Origin: Isoetes taiwanensis
Lineage: Eukaryota; Streptophyta; Lycopodiopsida; Isoetales; Isoetaceae
Length of the DNA: 64,000 bases
Reading direction: 5' to 3'
Assembly (NCBI GenBank): GCA_021234155.1
Contig: JAJEKV010000004.1
Coordinates: 5,338,109-5,402,108, forward strand
Below, piece by piece: positions 21,576 to 34,723 of the stretch. The notes beneath the pieces were generated by a model, which ran no database searches, had not been told where the DNA came from, and was given only the letters and a program-made list of their open reading frames with translations. A program made the translations under genes and the position numbers. The stretch's first letter is position 1, and every line of letters begins with the position of its first letter.

Positions 21576-24149
21576 CTATAGATATGGATATGAATTAAGA
21601 GCAGTGAATGAGTGTGAGATGAATGACTGCAAATCCAAATGTTCCTGCATGGAATTTAGAGCTTTTAGCGATGCATTAATTCTTCTTAGCTTTTGAACTA
21701 CTGGTTTCACACCTTCCTTTATTTTTATTTCAAACTCACATATTGTTTTATCAACACCAATCAATTCGTCATAATCCCAGGCAAAGACATCTTTCCAATC
21801 ATTAAAAAACTTGGTAACAATAGACTCATCCTCCTCTTTGAACAAATCACCAACATATAAGACTCTATCTATACTCTTTTTGTTCAGTTTAACTTCCTTT
21901 ACCTGTTTTTCCTCACTTGCATTGATTACCATAATAGGATAGAGTTGTTGCATGTCTTTTTTCTCTAATTCTTCCTTTTGGATTGCTCCCTCAGCCAAGT
22001 GCTCGAGAAGAACACTTTTGCAAACTGCATCAGCCTCACCATTCTGTTCCCTTGGCACATGACAAAGCCTCCAAGTCTTGAAGTTCTTTAATTCTCCCAT
22101 AGCTTGATCCCTAAGTAAGATCATGTCTTCATTTTTGACCTGATATTCCCCTAATATTTGCCTGCAAACAAGTTGAGAATCTCCAAAGATAACAATGTCA
22201 TTAACATTCAGATTTTTTGCTTCTTGAAGACCTGCTATCAGAGCCTTATATTATGCCATATTTGAGGTTGCATTAGGGAAGATACTGCCTACCTTTGCAA
22301 GCAACCTATTAGTAGAATCTTTAAGGATAGCAGCAGAGGAAGCAACACTCAATCTTTTAGAAATACCATCATTAAACCATAAGTAAGCAAAATTTTCTTG
22401 TTTTGGCAAAGCTACTTGCATAGGGGATACTGTGTTAGATATTAGATCATTTGCATTCAGCTCAAATTCTCCACAAGGATTTGACAGCAGCATGTCTTTC
22501 TCTATGAAATTTAAAGCTTCAAACTCACCTACTTTGTTGTAGAGTGTCACCCTTTTCTTACCATTGGAGATAGTGCATTCTCCCTTTGACCATACAGGCC
22601 TAGCATCAATTGTAGACAGTCATTTTCTTCCCAAAAGCAAATCATAAATATCTGACTTCTCTTCTATCCCTTCAAAAGCAACCACAACAAAGTTAGCTGC
22701 AACAATAATTCCTTCCACATCAATTGGCACATTGCTAACTATTCCTACAGGGCTGATTTTTGTGTTTGAGAAGGATTTTAAAACCATTGGAGCCTTCTTG
22801 TCTACCTCAAGGCCACATATTCTCATGACATGATGGGGCATCACATTCAGAGGTGATCCTCCATCTAATAAGACCTTGGTCAAGATTTTCTTGCCCATTC
22901 TGGCAACACAAGTAAAAGCCCCTGGGTCATAATCTTCCTGAGTGAGCACATGCTCCTCAATATGATTGGTTAGAGCAAACTCATCTTCTTTGGCTAAATC
23001 CAAAGACCCTCTTCCCGTAAGATGGGGCTATCTTGAGCAGAGTCAACAGGTCAACACTGATTTTAGAATTCTTAAGCAAATACTCAAAGTCCTCACTATC
23101 TTTATCCTTTTTTCAGATATTTCTGAACAGGGAGAGGAGGCACAACCAAATTTTGCTCGATTTCTTTGTGTCTCAAAGCATTGACATCCTCATTGACTTG
23201 TGCTAGCTCTTTCTCTTTTGCATTGTTCATCCCTCTTGTATGCACAGCCATAATTTCCTCTTGCTCTTCAATCTCCTGCACAAATATGATAGAAGCATTT
23301 TGCTCATTAGATTTAGATTTTTCTTGCCTAGCAAAATACTCTTTTACACTACACCTATCCTCATAATGCCCTGCAGCTTTGCAAAATGCACATACATGGC
23401 ATTCCTTACCAAAATGCCCCCTTTACCACATTTTGTACAAGGCCTATACCAACAGTAATCAGAGGAATGACTGTTTCTTGAACAGTGAGCACAAGGTGGA
23501 TAGATTCTCTTCTCAGATCTAGAGTTCTTTATTTCTTAGAGTTGTTTGGTCACCTCGACCAGAGCCTCTGACACTTTGGTTATTCCAGCTTTCGCATCTG
23601 CTACAGGGCTCTCAGCATCCTCCTTTTTTATTTCTTCTATTCTTTCTGAACAGCATAAATTGGTACAGGTCCTGGTCCCATGTATTCTTGTTCATAATCA
23701 AGAAAAAAAGGGTCATGAGGTGAGTGCATATCATCTGGTAAGTAAGAAATCATATTTGCAATTTCAGTAGCCTTGGTGAAAGCCTTATGTATTGTGTCAA
23801 ACCCTTCTTGTTTTTGGATCTTGAGCATCTTCCTGTGTACTCTTGTTTTACTGCTCAGACCTCTGATAAAAGATGCTACAAGATGCAAAGCATGGTTAGG
23901 AACTTGGTTAATCTGACACTTGACAAGGTAAAGATTAAATCTCTCCACATATTGGTGAACACTCTCACCATGCTTTATATGAAAGGTTTGTAGTTCAAAA
24001 ATTAAATCTTGAGGATCCAACAGCTTACCAAACCTTGCCAAGAATTTCTTGACTAATTCATCCCATGAGTTAGCTTCTAAACTCATAACATATTCAAGCC
24101 AAGCTCTGACCTCATCATTTTTGAAACACTTTTTAAACTCATAGAATTT
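21576..24149 (-). pseudogene. Array unit 2: gag-CCHC-protease-RNase H-RT start
   Basis: Same domain order as unit 1. Gag is open over 23,637-24,086. Protease is open over 22,620-23,003 with DGGSPLNVMPHHVMR, but is cut off from the upstream linker by a small indel near 23,000-23,015. RNase H is 22,550-22,125, with the same Glu-to-TAA change. RT start is 22,124-21,576. The non-coding part has unit-specific changes at 21,138 and 21,387 where the others have CTGC/GCAG. Confidence 0.8.
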
Positions 24150-24206
24150 GCTACAAATGCTTCCGTATTTGTACGATTCAAATACTATTTCGTACTTATT
24201 TGTAGC
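24150..24206. repeat. Palindromic junction, units 2/3
   Basis: Perfect GCTACAAAT/ATTTGTAGC outer arms and GTATTTG/CAAATAC inner arms, identical to the 27808-27864 junction. Confidence 0.85.
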
Positions 24207-25228
24207 ATATAAGTGAAGATAAGAGGTTAAATGTATTTATATAAGTAAGAAATAATTTTATGCATAAGTGCTTCCTTTGGGAATCCTGCACTTTCTCTCA
24301 CTATTTGACTTCTTGAGAGAGATATTTGACCTTTGACCATAAGTGTGACCAAGTCAAATGGAAATTTGTGCTTTAATAAAATGGTGATGGTATGGCAAGT
24401 GTGTGTGATGTGAAAGAGATGTGAAGGAGAAGTTTTGACTAGAAAAAAAGCTTCTAGGCCATTTTGCTTTGGGAAATGAAAGGTGGACATGGAGCTTGGG
24501 ATCTCATGCGCATGTTTCATGGTAAAGGATATGGAAGACTTAAGATGGAAATCAAGGAATGTAGTTATGCCAAAACTCAAATAGTAGCATCACATACCAA
24601 GAACTCTTCAAGGGGTATTCAAAGCTTCAACATTGAGCTGCTTGAATCACTTTCCATGACATGCTTATGTGAACTTTGTCAAATGTCCTCACCTTGGTCT
24701 TCTAGTGTGCAAAGATGCATTGTTCTTATATATCTGTGTTCAAATTAAAGTGTGAGCATGAGAATATCCAGATGTGTCTTGCTCTTGCATGCTGCCATAG
24801 CATGGCAGCATTATGCCAAACTAAAAGAACAGGCTGGTCCCCCAGCCTCTATTTTTTGCTTGATGATCAAATTGACCTCCAGCTAACTGCCAATGTGGAG
24901 GTATGTTTGGCAGCTCAATGGACCTGCAATGGATTGAAAGCAGATGGTGGTAGTAGATTCCAGTATGATATGAATGTGAACATGGGAATGATTTGCAAAT
25001 GAGCCTGCATGACCAGTATGATCGTTAGTAAAGAATATGAGCTGCTGGATGGGAATGTGACAGCAGTATAATGGATTTGGGGGAAAAGAGTGAAGATTTG
25101 AAGTGTTTTATGTGAATCAAAGGCAACTCTTGTACAAATGAGCATGGGATGAATGTCTCAGGGTGCACCTGCATGTGGCAAAATATTTGTTAGCAAAATA
25201 AGCTACTGTAGTGTAGGAATGGCAGCAG

Positions 25229-27807
25229 CTATAGATATGGATATGAATTAAGAGCAGTGAATGAGTGTGAGATGAATGACTGCAAATCCAAATGTTCCTG
25301 CATGGAATTTAGAGCTTTTAGCGATGCATTAATTCTTCTTAGCTTTTGAACTACTGGTTTCACACCTTCCTTTATTTTTATTTCAAACTCACATATTGTT
25401 TTATCAACACCAATCAATTCGTCATAATCCCAGGCAAAGACATCTTTCCAATCATTAAAAAACTTGGTAACAATAGACTCATCCTCCTCTTTGAACAAAT
25501 CACCAACATATAAGACTCTATCTATACTCTTTTTGTTCAGTTTAACTTCCTTTACCTGTTTTTCCTCACTTGCATTGATTACCATAATAGGATAGAGTTG
25601 TTGCATGTCTTTTTTCTCTAATTCTTCCTTTTGGATTGCTCCCTCAGCCAAGTGCTCGAGAAGAACACTTTTGCAAACTGCATCAGCCTCACCATTCTGT
25701 TCCCTTGGCACATGACAAAGCCTCCAAGTCTTGAAGTTCTTTAATTCTCCCATAGCTTGATCCCTAAGTAAGATCATGTCTTCATTTTTGACCTGATATT
25801 CCCCTAATATTTGCCTGCAAACAAGTTGAGAATCTCCAAAGATAACAATGTCATTAACATTCAGATTTTTTGCTTCTTGAAGACCTGCTATCAGAGCCTT
25901 ATATTATGCCATATTTGAGGTTGCATTAGGGAAGATACTGCCTACCTTTGCAAGCAACCTATTAGTAGAATCTTTAAGGATAGCAGCAGAGGAAGCAACA
26001 CTCAATCTTTTAGAAATACCATCATTAAACCATAAGTAAGCAAAATTTTCTTGTTTTGGCAAAGCTACTTGCATAGGGGATACTGTGTTAGATATTAGAT
26101 CATTTGCATTCAGCTCAAATTCTCCACAAGGATTTGACAGCAGCATGTCTTTCTCTATGAAATTTAAAGCTTCAAACTCACCTACTTTGTTGTAGAGTGT
26201 CACCCTTTTCTTACCATTGGAGATAGTGCATTCTCCCTTTGACCATACAGGCCTAGCATCAATTGTAGACAGTCATTTTCTTCCCAAAAGCAAATCATAA
26301 ATATCTGACTTCTCTTCTATCCCTTCAAAAGCAACCACAACAAAGTTAGCTGCAACAATAATTCCTTCCACATCAATTGGCACATTGCTAACTATTCCTA
26401 CAGGGCTGATTTTTGTGTTTGAGAAGGATTTTAAAACCATTGGAGCCTTCTTGTCTACCTCAAGGCCACATATTCTCATGACATGATGGGGCATCACATT
26501 CAGAGGTGATCCTCCATCTAATAAGACCTTGGTCAAGATTTTCTTGCCCATTCTGGCAACACAAGTAAAAGCCCCTGGGTCATAATCTTCCTGAGTGAGC
26601 ACATGCTCCTCAATATGATTGGTTAGAGCAAACTCATCTTCTTTGGCTAAATCCAGCACCCTCTTCCTGTAAGATGGGGCTATCTTGAGCAGAGTCAACA
26701 GGTCAACACTGATTTTAGAATTCTTAAGCAAATACTCAAAGTCCTCACTATCTTTATCCTTTTTTCAGATATTTCTGAACAGGGAGAGGAGGCACAACCA
26801 AATTTTGCTCGATTTCTTTGTGTCTCAAAGCATTGACATCCTCATTGACTTGTGCTAGCTCTTTCTCTTTTGCATTGTTCATCCCTCTTGTATGCACAGC
26901 CATAATTTCCTCTTGCTCTTCAATCTCCTGCACAAATATGATAGAAGCATTTTGCTCATTAGATTTAGATTTTTCTTGCCTAGCAAAATACTCTTTTACA
27001 CTACACCTATCCTCATAATGCCCTGCAGCTTTGCAAAATGCACATACATGGCATTCCTTACCAAAATGCCCCCTTTACCACATTTTGTACAAGGCCTATA
27101 CCAACGATGTCGGAGGAATGATTTGTTTCTTGAAGCAATGAGCACAAGGTGGATAGATTCTCTTCTCGGATCTAGAGTTCTTTATTTCTTAGAGTTGTTT
27201 GGTCACCTCGACTGTGAGCCTCCGACACTTTGGTTATTCCAGCTTTTCAGATTCGCTTTCTGGGGCTCTCAAAGATCCTCCTTTTTTATTTCTTCTATTC
27301 TTTCTGAACAGCATAAATTGGTACAGGTCCTGGTCCCATGTATTCTTGTTCATAATCAAGAAAAAAAGGGTCATGAGGTGAGTGCATATCATCTGGTAAG
27401 TAAGAAATCATATTTGCAATTTCAGTAGCCTTGGTGAAAGCCTTATGTATTGTGTCAAACCCTTCTTGTTTTTGGATCTTGAGCATCTTCCTGTGTACTC
27501 TTGTTTTACTGCTCAGACCTCTGATAAAAGATGCTACAAGATGCAAAGCATGGTTAGGAACTTGGTTAATCTGACACTTGACAAGGTAAAGATTAAATCT
27601 CTCCACATATTGGTGAACACTCTCACCATGCTTTATATGAAAGGTTTGTAGTTCAAAAATTAAATCTTGAGGATCCAACAGCTTACCAAACCTTGCCAAG
27701 AATTTCTTGACTAATTCATCCCATGAGTTAGCTTCTAAACTCATAACATATTCAAGCCAAGCTCTGACCTCATCATTTTTGAAACACTTTTTAAACTCAT
27801 AGAATTT
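25229..27807 (-). pseudogene. Array unit 3: gag-CCHC-protease-RNase H-RT start (best preserved)
   Basis: Gag is open at 27,295-27,744 and protease at 26,273-26,731 (152 codons, from MLKNSKISVDLLTLLKIAPS through VLLDGGSPLNV to the IYDLLLGRK end). RNase H is 26,203-25,778 with the shared TAA, and the RT start is 25,777-25,229. Only the gag-knuckle linker at about 27,100-27,290 looks disturbed. Best copy for comparing domain order with the 49-52 kb locus. Confidence 0.8.
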
Positions 27808-27864
27808 GCTACAAATGCTTCCGTATTTGTACGATTCAAATACTATTTCGTACTTATTTGTAGC
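27808..27864. repeat. Palindromic junction, units 3/4
   Basis: Third copy of the junction palindrome; see the 24150-24206 entry for arms. Confidence 0.85.
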
Positions 27865-28965
27865 ATATAAGTGAAGATAAGAGGTTAAATGTATTTATAT
27901 AAGTAAGAAATAATTTTATGCATAAGTGCTTCCTTTGGGAATCCTGCACTTTCTCTCACTATTTGACTTCTTGAGAGAGATATTTGACCTTTGACCATAA
28001 GTGTGACCAAGTCAAATGGAAATTTGTGCTTTAATAAAATGGTGATGGTATGGCAAGTGTGTGTGATGTGAAAGAGATGTGAAGGAGAAGTTTTGACTAG
28101 AAAAAAAGCTTCTAGGCCATTTTGCTTTGGGAAATGAAAGGTGGACATGGAGCTTGGGATCTCATGCGCATGTTTCATGGTAAAGGATATGGAAGACTTA
28201 AGATGGAAATCAAGGAATGTAGTTATGCCAAAACTCAAATAGTAGCATCACATACCAAGAACTCTTCAAGGGGTATTCAAAGCTTCAACATTGAGCTGCT
28301 TGAATCACTTTCCATGACATGCTTATGTGAACTTTGTCAAATGTCCTCACCTTGGTCTTCTAGTGTGCAAAGATGCATTGTTCTTATATATCTGTGTTCA
28401 AATTAAAGTGTGAGCATGAGAATATCCAGATGTGTCTTGCTCTTGCATGCTGCCATAGCATGGCAAACATTATGCCAAACTAAAAAGAAAGGCTGGTCCC
28501 CGGCCTCTATTTTTGCTTGATGATCAAATTGACCTCCAGCTAACTGCCAATGTGGAGGTATGTTTGGCAGCTCAATGGACCTGCAATGGATTGAAAGCAG
28601 ATGGTGGTAGTAGATTCCAGTATGATATGAATGTGAACATGGGAATGATTTGCAAATGAGCCTGCATGACCAGTATGATCGTTAGTAAAGAATATGAGCT
28701 GCTGGATGGGAATGTGACAGCAGTATAATGGATTTGGGGGAAAAGAGTGAAGATTTGAAGTGTTTTATGTGAATCAAAGGCAACTCTTGTACAAATGAGC
28801 ATGGGATGAATGTCTCAGGGTGCACCTGCATGTGGCAAAATATTTGTTAGCAAAATAAGCTCTTTGTAGTGTAGGAATGGCAAAGCGTTGACTATAGATA
28901 TGGATATGAATTAAGAGCGATGAATGAGTGTGAGATGAATGACTGCAAATCCAAATGTTCTGCAT

Positions 28966-31699
28966 GGAATTTAGAGCTTTTAGCGATGCATTAATTCTTC
29001 TTAGCTTTTGAACTCTTTGGTTTCACACCTTCCTTTATTTTTATTTCAAACTCACATATTGTTTTATCAACACCAATCAATTCGTCATAATCGAGGGCAA
29101 AGACATCTTTCCAATCATTAAAAACTTGGTAACAATAGACTCATCCTCCTCTTTGAACAAATCACCAACATATAAGACTCTATCTATACTCTTTTTGTTC
29201 AGTTTAACTTCCTTTACCTGTTTTTCCTCACTTGCATTGATTACCATAATAGGATAGAGTTGTTGCATGTCTTTTTTCTCTAATTCTTCCTTTTGGATTG
29301 CTCCCTCAGCCAAGTGCTCGAGAAGAACACTTTTGCAAACTGCATCAGCCTCACCATTCTGTTCCCTTGGCACATGACAAAGCCTCCAAGTCTTGAAGTT
29401 CTTTAATTCTCCCATAGCTTGATCCCTAAGTAAGATCATGTCTTCATTTTTGACCTGATATTCCCCTAATATTTGCCTGCAAACAAGTTGAGAATCTCCA
29501 AAGATAACAATGTCATTAACATTCAGATTTTTTGCTTCTTGAAGACCTGCTATCAGAGCCTTATATTATGCCATATTTGAGGTTGCATTAGGGAAGATAC
29601 TGCCTACCTTTGCAAGCAACCTATTAGTAGAATCTTTAAGGATAGCAGCAGAGGAAGCAACACTCAATCTTTTAGAAATACCATCATTAAACCATAAGTA
29701 AGCAAAATTTTCTTGTTTTGGCAAAGCTACTTGCATAGGGGATACTGTGTTAGATATTAGATCATTTGCATTCAGCTCAAATTCTCCACAAGGATTTGAC
29801 AGCAGCATGTCTTTCTCTATGAAATTTAAAGCTTCAAACTCACCTACTTTGTTGTAGAGTGTCACCCTTTTCTTACCATTGGAGATAGTGCATTCTCCCT
29901 TTGACCATACAGGCCTAGCATCAATTGTAGACAGTCATTTTCTTCCCAAAAGCAAATCATAAATATCGACTTCTCTTCTATCCCTTCAAAAGCAACCACA
30001 ACAAAGTTATTTTGCAACAATAATTCCTTCCACATCAATTGGCACATTGCTAACTATTCCCTCTGGGGCTGATTTTTGTGTTTGAGAAGGATTTTAAAAC
30101 CATTGGAGCCTTCTTGTCTAACTCAAGGCCACATATTCTCATGACATGATGGGGCATCACACATTCAGAGGTGATCCTCCATCTAATAAGACCTTGGTCA
30201 AGATTTTCTTGCCCATTCTGGCAACACAAGTAAAAGCCCCTGGGTCATAATCTTCCTGAGTGAGCACATGCTCCTCAATATGATTGGTTAGAGCAAACTC
30301 ATCTTCTTTGGCTAAATCCGGCACCCTCTTCCCTGTAAGATGGGGCTATCTTGAGCAGAGTCAACAGTCAACACCGATTTTAGAATTCTTAAGCAAATAC
30401 TCAAAGTCCTCATTATCTTTATCCTTTTTCGGATATTTCGAAGCAGGAGAGGAGGCACAACCAAATTTTGCTCGATTTCTTTGTGTCTCAAAGCATTGAC
30501 ATCCTCATTGACTTGTGCTAGCTCTTTCTCTTTTGCATTGTTCATCCCTCTTGTATGCACAGCCATAATTTCCTCTTGCTCTTCAATCTCCTGCACAAAT
30601 ATGATAGAAGCATTTTGCTCATTAGATTTAGATTTTTCTTGCCTAGCAAAATACTCTTTTACACTACACCTATCCTCATAATGCCCTGCAGCTTTGCAAA
30701 ATGCACATACATGGCATTCCTTACCAAAATGCCCCCTTTACCACATTTTGTACAAGGCCTATACCAACAAGATGTCGGAGGAATGATTGTTTCTTGAGCA
30801 GTGAGCACAAGGTGGATAGATTCTCTTCTCAGATCTAGAGTTCTTTGTTTCTTAGAGTTGTTTGGTCACCTCGACCAGAGCCTCTGACACTTTGGTTATT
30901 CCAGCTTTCGCATCTGCTACAGGGCTCTCAGCATCCTCCTTTTTTATTTCTTCTATTCTTTCTGAACAGCATAAATTGGTACAGGTCCTGGTCCCATGTA
31001 TTCTTGTTCATAATCAAGAAAAAAAGGGTCATGAGGTGAGTGCATATCATCTGATAAGTAAGAAATCATATTTGCAATTTCAGTAGCCTTGGTGAAAGCC
31101 TTATGTATTGTGTCAAACCCTTCTTGTTTTTGGATCTTGAGCATCTTCCTGTGTACTCTTGTTTTACTGCTCAGACCTCTGATAAAAGATGCTACAAGAT
31201 GCAAAGCATGGTTAGGAACTTGGTTAATCTGACACTTGACAAGGTAAAGATTAAATCTCTCCACATATTGGTGAACACTCTCACCATGCTTTATATGAAA
31301 GGTTTGCAGTTCAAAAATTAAATCTTGAGGATCCAACAGCTTACCAAACCTTGCCAAGAATTTCTTGACTAATTCATCCCATGAGTTAGCTTCTAAACTC
31401 ATAACATATTCAAGCCAAGCTCTGACCTCATCATTTTTGAAACACTTTTTAAACTCATAGAATTTGCAACCTTTCTTCTGTCCATATTCTTGATAATACT
31501 CCTCAAAAGTTATCATAAAGTTGTTAGCATTCATGCTTGGATCAAAAGTAGGAATAGGAATTGGCATATTCAACTCAAAGTAATGGCAAGGCATATCTGT
31601 ATTTGTTTGTATACTCACTCCTAGTGCTGCAGCAGAAGTTTCATGATTCTCTTGTGCTTCAATATTTTCAGATGCTTCGTTAGTTCTCCTGGGAGCCAT
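28966..31699 (-). pseudogene. Array unit 4 with complete gag
   Basis: This unit continues rightward into a full gag. ATG 31699 opens MAPRRTNEASENIEAQENHE, followed by FELNMPIPIPTFDPSMNANN and the retrotransposon gag core WLEYVMSLEANSWDELVKKF, open to 30,953 (249 codons). The zinc knuckle and linker are readable to 30,312. The protease is broken near 30,060 and 30,160. RNase H (29,865-29,440) has the shared TAA. The RT start loses one A in a run near 29,120 and ends at 29,077. The leader and LTR-like region to its right mark this as the parent end of the array. Confidence 0.8.
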
Positions 31700-33735
31700 G
31701 AGTTCAAATTCCAGGAAGTGATCTCGGTAGAACCTCCAAAATGTTGAAGGTGTTCCTGGCAAAACCTTCAACCTCTGTGGTTTAGAACCTTTAGGTTGCT
31801 TAAGGCAACCACTCTGAGTGAAAAATCCCAAGAAGAGTGTTCAAACAGGAACTTTGAACCACTTTCCCTGAAGGGAAAAAAGTCTGCCTTACAAGAATAG
31901 ATGCCAAATGCAATCCAAAAAGAATTTACTTATAATTTTTTATTCTAAGGCTACTCAAGACCTTGAAGGATGTCGGGATCAAAGTCAGATGGATTTTGAG
32001 TAGAGCAAGCCTTTCAAAAATGCATCCCTGGTCGGGTCAATTTTTGGTCAATATCCCTGGCAGAGAGCCAAATTTTTTAACTCAATAAGGGTGACTTCTT
32101 TTTGGGATTTGATGCTTGATTCCTTCTCCATAATGTCTGCACACAATGTTCAAGAATGCTTTTTGCAAAAAGATGAATATCTCTATAGGAATTTTGATTT
32201 TTGTTTGACTGTCTGTTACAGGCTATGAACAGCAAGCAATTGTAGGACTGCCAGATGTTTTGGATGCACTCTTTTGCTTTTCTATGCAATATTAATGCCA
32301 ACAATGTCGGTGCAAATGATCAGAAGCAGCTCACTTGTGCACAATGCAAATAAGGAGAAATGAGAACAGATCAATGGTCTATTGGTGCAGACTTAAATTC
32401 CTATCAATGGATTATGCAAATGCTTCAACTAACATGAACTTATACTGCAGATGTTTATATGTAATATTTCTGCTATTCTGCTTTTCATGCTAGAATGCAA
32501 GGATTAAATGTTGTACAGATATGTTATCTGACACAAGATTGATAGAAAGCATTCAGAAATTTGTCAAGAAGGATCGAATTTTCATTCAACTCAGGTTCAC
32601 ACAGCAATCAGATAAAAATCCCAAGCTCTAAGTCTTGGGCATAGGATCAAACAAGGTACACAATCAAGTAAATTTTTCAGAAATCATCAGTAATTCATGC
32701 AAAATCTAAAGTTTGGAAGGCAGATTCAAGCTTTAGATATCTCAACCGGTCTTTCCTCAAAGCAGTCGATCTCTCTTTCGCCTCAAAGCCCTCGAAAATC
32801 TTCTGAGAACAATTTCCCTCTTATCAAATCCCCCGTTTCATGTTGTTCTTGGCAAATCCGTGCCGGAATTTTGTTTTTTAGCTTATCTGATAGGTTCTTG
32901 ATGTGCTACAGGCCAATCCGACTTCTTAATGTAATGATTGAGAGGTTGTTTTAGGCAAATTTGCCGGATCTTAGCAGTTCTTGAAGATTAGGGTTTTGGC
33001 AAAAACTGCGAAATATCCCACAGGCCCAACTCGAAATGGAAGCAAGGGTATATAAGGAATAATAAAGTCATTATCATTAACAATACGTGCTATATCCATG
33101 TGGGCCTCGGTACCTCCACCGCCCCACACGCCTGGGTATACCACGTGTGGGGTTTTGGGAATCATATATGAAGGCCCAAATAAACGAATTTTTTGAATTT
33201 CTTTTTTTGTAAAAGGAATCTTTTTTTATGCTCTCAATAATTGTGGAATCTTTTTTTGCAAAAAGGCTTTTTAATTTTTTTGCTTTGAAATGGCATATGA
33301 GAATGGTGATGTGGCATGTAGGCATGATGAGTTGGCAATGTGAGGATGACATGGCAAGGAGGGGTAATGAGGTGTCAAACAACTTGGCTAAGAATATTTT
33401 GTCTAGTCAAAACATGAGGTGAGGTGGAGATGATGTGTATGACACGTGAATGATGATGTGGATGTGTTGTTGATGTGACAAGATGATATGTCACCTTTAT
33501 GAGCTTAAACACCTTAAATTGAAGAATCCTTGCAAAGAATGGAATTTTGATGGGGTGACACGTGTGGGATGTGACTTGGCAATGAAGATGACATGTGTGA
33601 TGACTTGGCCATGAAGATGACATGTGCGATGACTTGGCTATTTTGAATGATGTCATGGGTCAATTCGAACACTAATGCATATAATTTGCTTTTCTAGGCA
33701 AATTTTAACTTTTAAGTGCTTCCTTTGGGAAAGGT
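31700..33735 (-). repeat. LTR/leader of the array's gypsy element
   Basis: This non-coding region upstream of the unit 4 gag is matched by 52791-54437 (same strand) and, inverted, by 42594-42900 plus 48490-48879, so it is a shared element part. It holds a TATA-like CCTTATATACCC on the minus strand near 33,048-33,058 and GC-rich sequence near 33,110-33,150 with a CCACGTGTGG palindrome. Exact LTR ends and the PBS could not be set. Its right end meets GT77 coding sequence at about 33,735. Confidence 0.55.
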
Positions 33736-34118
33736 ATGCGCTGAAGTATCTAAATTTGAGCCCCAAATAACCCATAATGGTTTTGTACTTAATCACGTTA
33801 AATACATCTTGATCATGTTTACCAGGATGCAGAAGTCTAGATTCATACCAATACTCATAAAATTTGATAGTTCTAGCGTTTGAGCGAGCATGCACGAAAC
33901 CTCCATTTGCTAGATTTCTCAGATCCTCGGGATCACCATTATATGGCTCACATGCCATTTGAAGATCTGTATCTAAAGCAAAATGTGTGAAAGGATTTCG
34001 GAGCCATAATATATCCATATCAGTGAAAACAAAATTGTAACCAAGTTGCAGAATAAGTTTTGTGACCTCCATTCTTCTCCACATCATGCTTAGATAACCA
34101 CTGCTCATAAAATCTTTC
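33736..34118 (-). pseudogene. GT77-like glycosyltransferase, downstream part
   Basis: The frame reads YLSMMWRRMEVTKLILQLGY, then FVFTDMDILWLRNPFTHF with the DxD metal/nucleotide-sugar motif, NGGFVHARSNARTIKFYEYW and HPGKHDQDVFNVIK. These are signature stretches of plant nucleotide-diphospho-sugar transferases of the GT77 type (Golgi arabinosyl/xylosyl transferases). It joins in frame to the part at 39769-40103 when the gypsy element and one copy of the CTTTC duplication are removed. It stops being coding at about 33,735, where sequence shared with the tandem units begins. No N-terminal membrane anchor or C-terminus is present. Confidence 0.8.
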
Positions 34119-34676
34119 TGTTACGATATTAGAATGGTATTAGAACAAGATACTAGCTCGGGGGTGTGATTCACAACCAACAAGTGATTTAAATGAAACC
34201 ATTGGCTCTTAAAATATTTATGGCTAATAACGAGACCTGATATCAGCCCATCCGGAATTGTCCTCACTTGGATTCGAACCTTGGTCTATAGCTAGAAAGC
34301 CCAAGTGTCTAACCAAGGTGCCAATCTTAGATTTAATAAGAAAAGGCTAAGTGCCTTTCTAAAAAGGCAAAGGCCGAAAAGGCAATTTACCTTTAATGAC
34401 CTTTCAGGAGACTATAAAAGCACATACTTAGGGGGACGAGACATAGGGAATCACCGCCAAAGCCTTACCTCTCTTCCTCTATTGATTTTCCTCCTACTTC
34501 CAAATCTCCATAGCCTAGCTTGTTGGTCTGAGCAGGATAAAGATTTCCTGCTCCAGGATAAAGATTTCCTGGTGAATCTGGTTGGGTGGATCGAGCTTCT
34601 CCTACTAACTGGATTATCTTTCCGCTGTTTGCTTCTTTACAGGCGATTTATCCGAGATTAAGAACAGATCATATCA
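34119..34676 (+). repeat. 5' LTR of the chromovirus
   Basis: Starts TGTTACGATATTAG and ends AGATCATATCA. A TATA box CTATAAAAGC is at 34412-34421. A pyrimidine-rich U5-like part follows. Confidence 0.95.
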
Positions 34677-34678
34677 AT

Positions 34679-34690
34679 TGGTATCAGAGC
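34679..34690 (+). promoter_or_regulatory. Primer-binding site of the chromovirus
   Basis: TGGTATCAGAGC, initiator-Met tRNA type, two bases after the LTR end. Confidence 0.9.
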
Positions 34691-34723
34691 AAGGTTTGGT
34701 CTTGAGTAATAAATTCCTGTGCT

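Larger units (their letters stand above)
16861..31467 (-). repeat. Four 3.65-kb tandem units of a Tat-like Ty3/gypsy element
   Basis: The motif TGTAGCATATAAGTGAAGAT starts at 16881, 20550, 24201 and 27859, giving unit lengths of 3669, 3651 and 3658 bp. Unit 4 runs on to 31467, where it continues into unique gag sequence. Each unit holds about 1.05 kb of non-coding, LTR-like sequence on its left and about 2.6 kb of gag, zinc knuckle, protease, RNase H and start of RT read leftward. Copies look more than 98 percent alike outside short clusters of difference. Three internal joins are identical in design (gag cut at the same base, then a palindromic linker), so the array arose by amplification of one rearranged unit. 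Confidence 0.85.
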
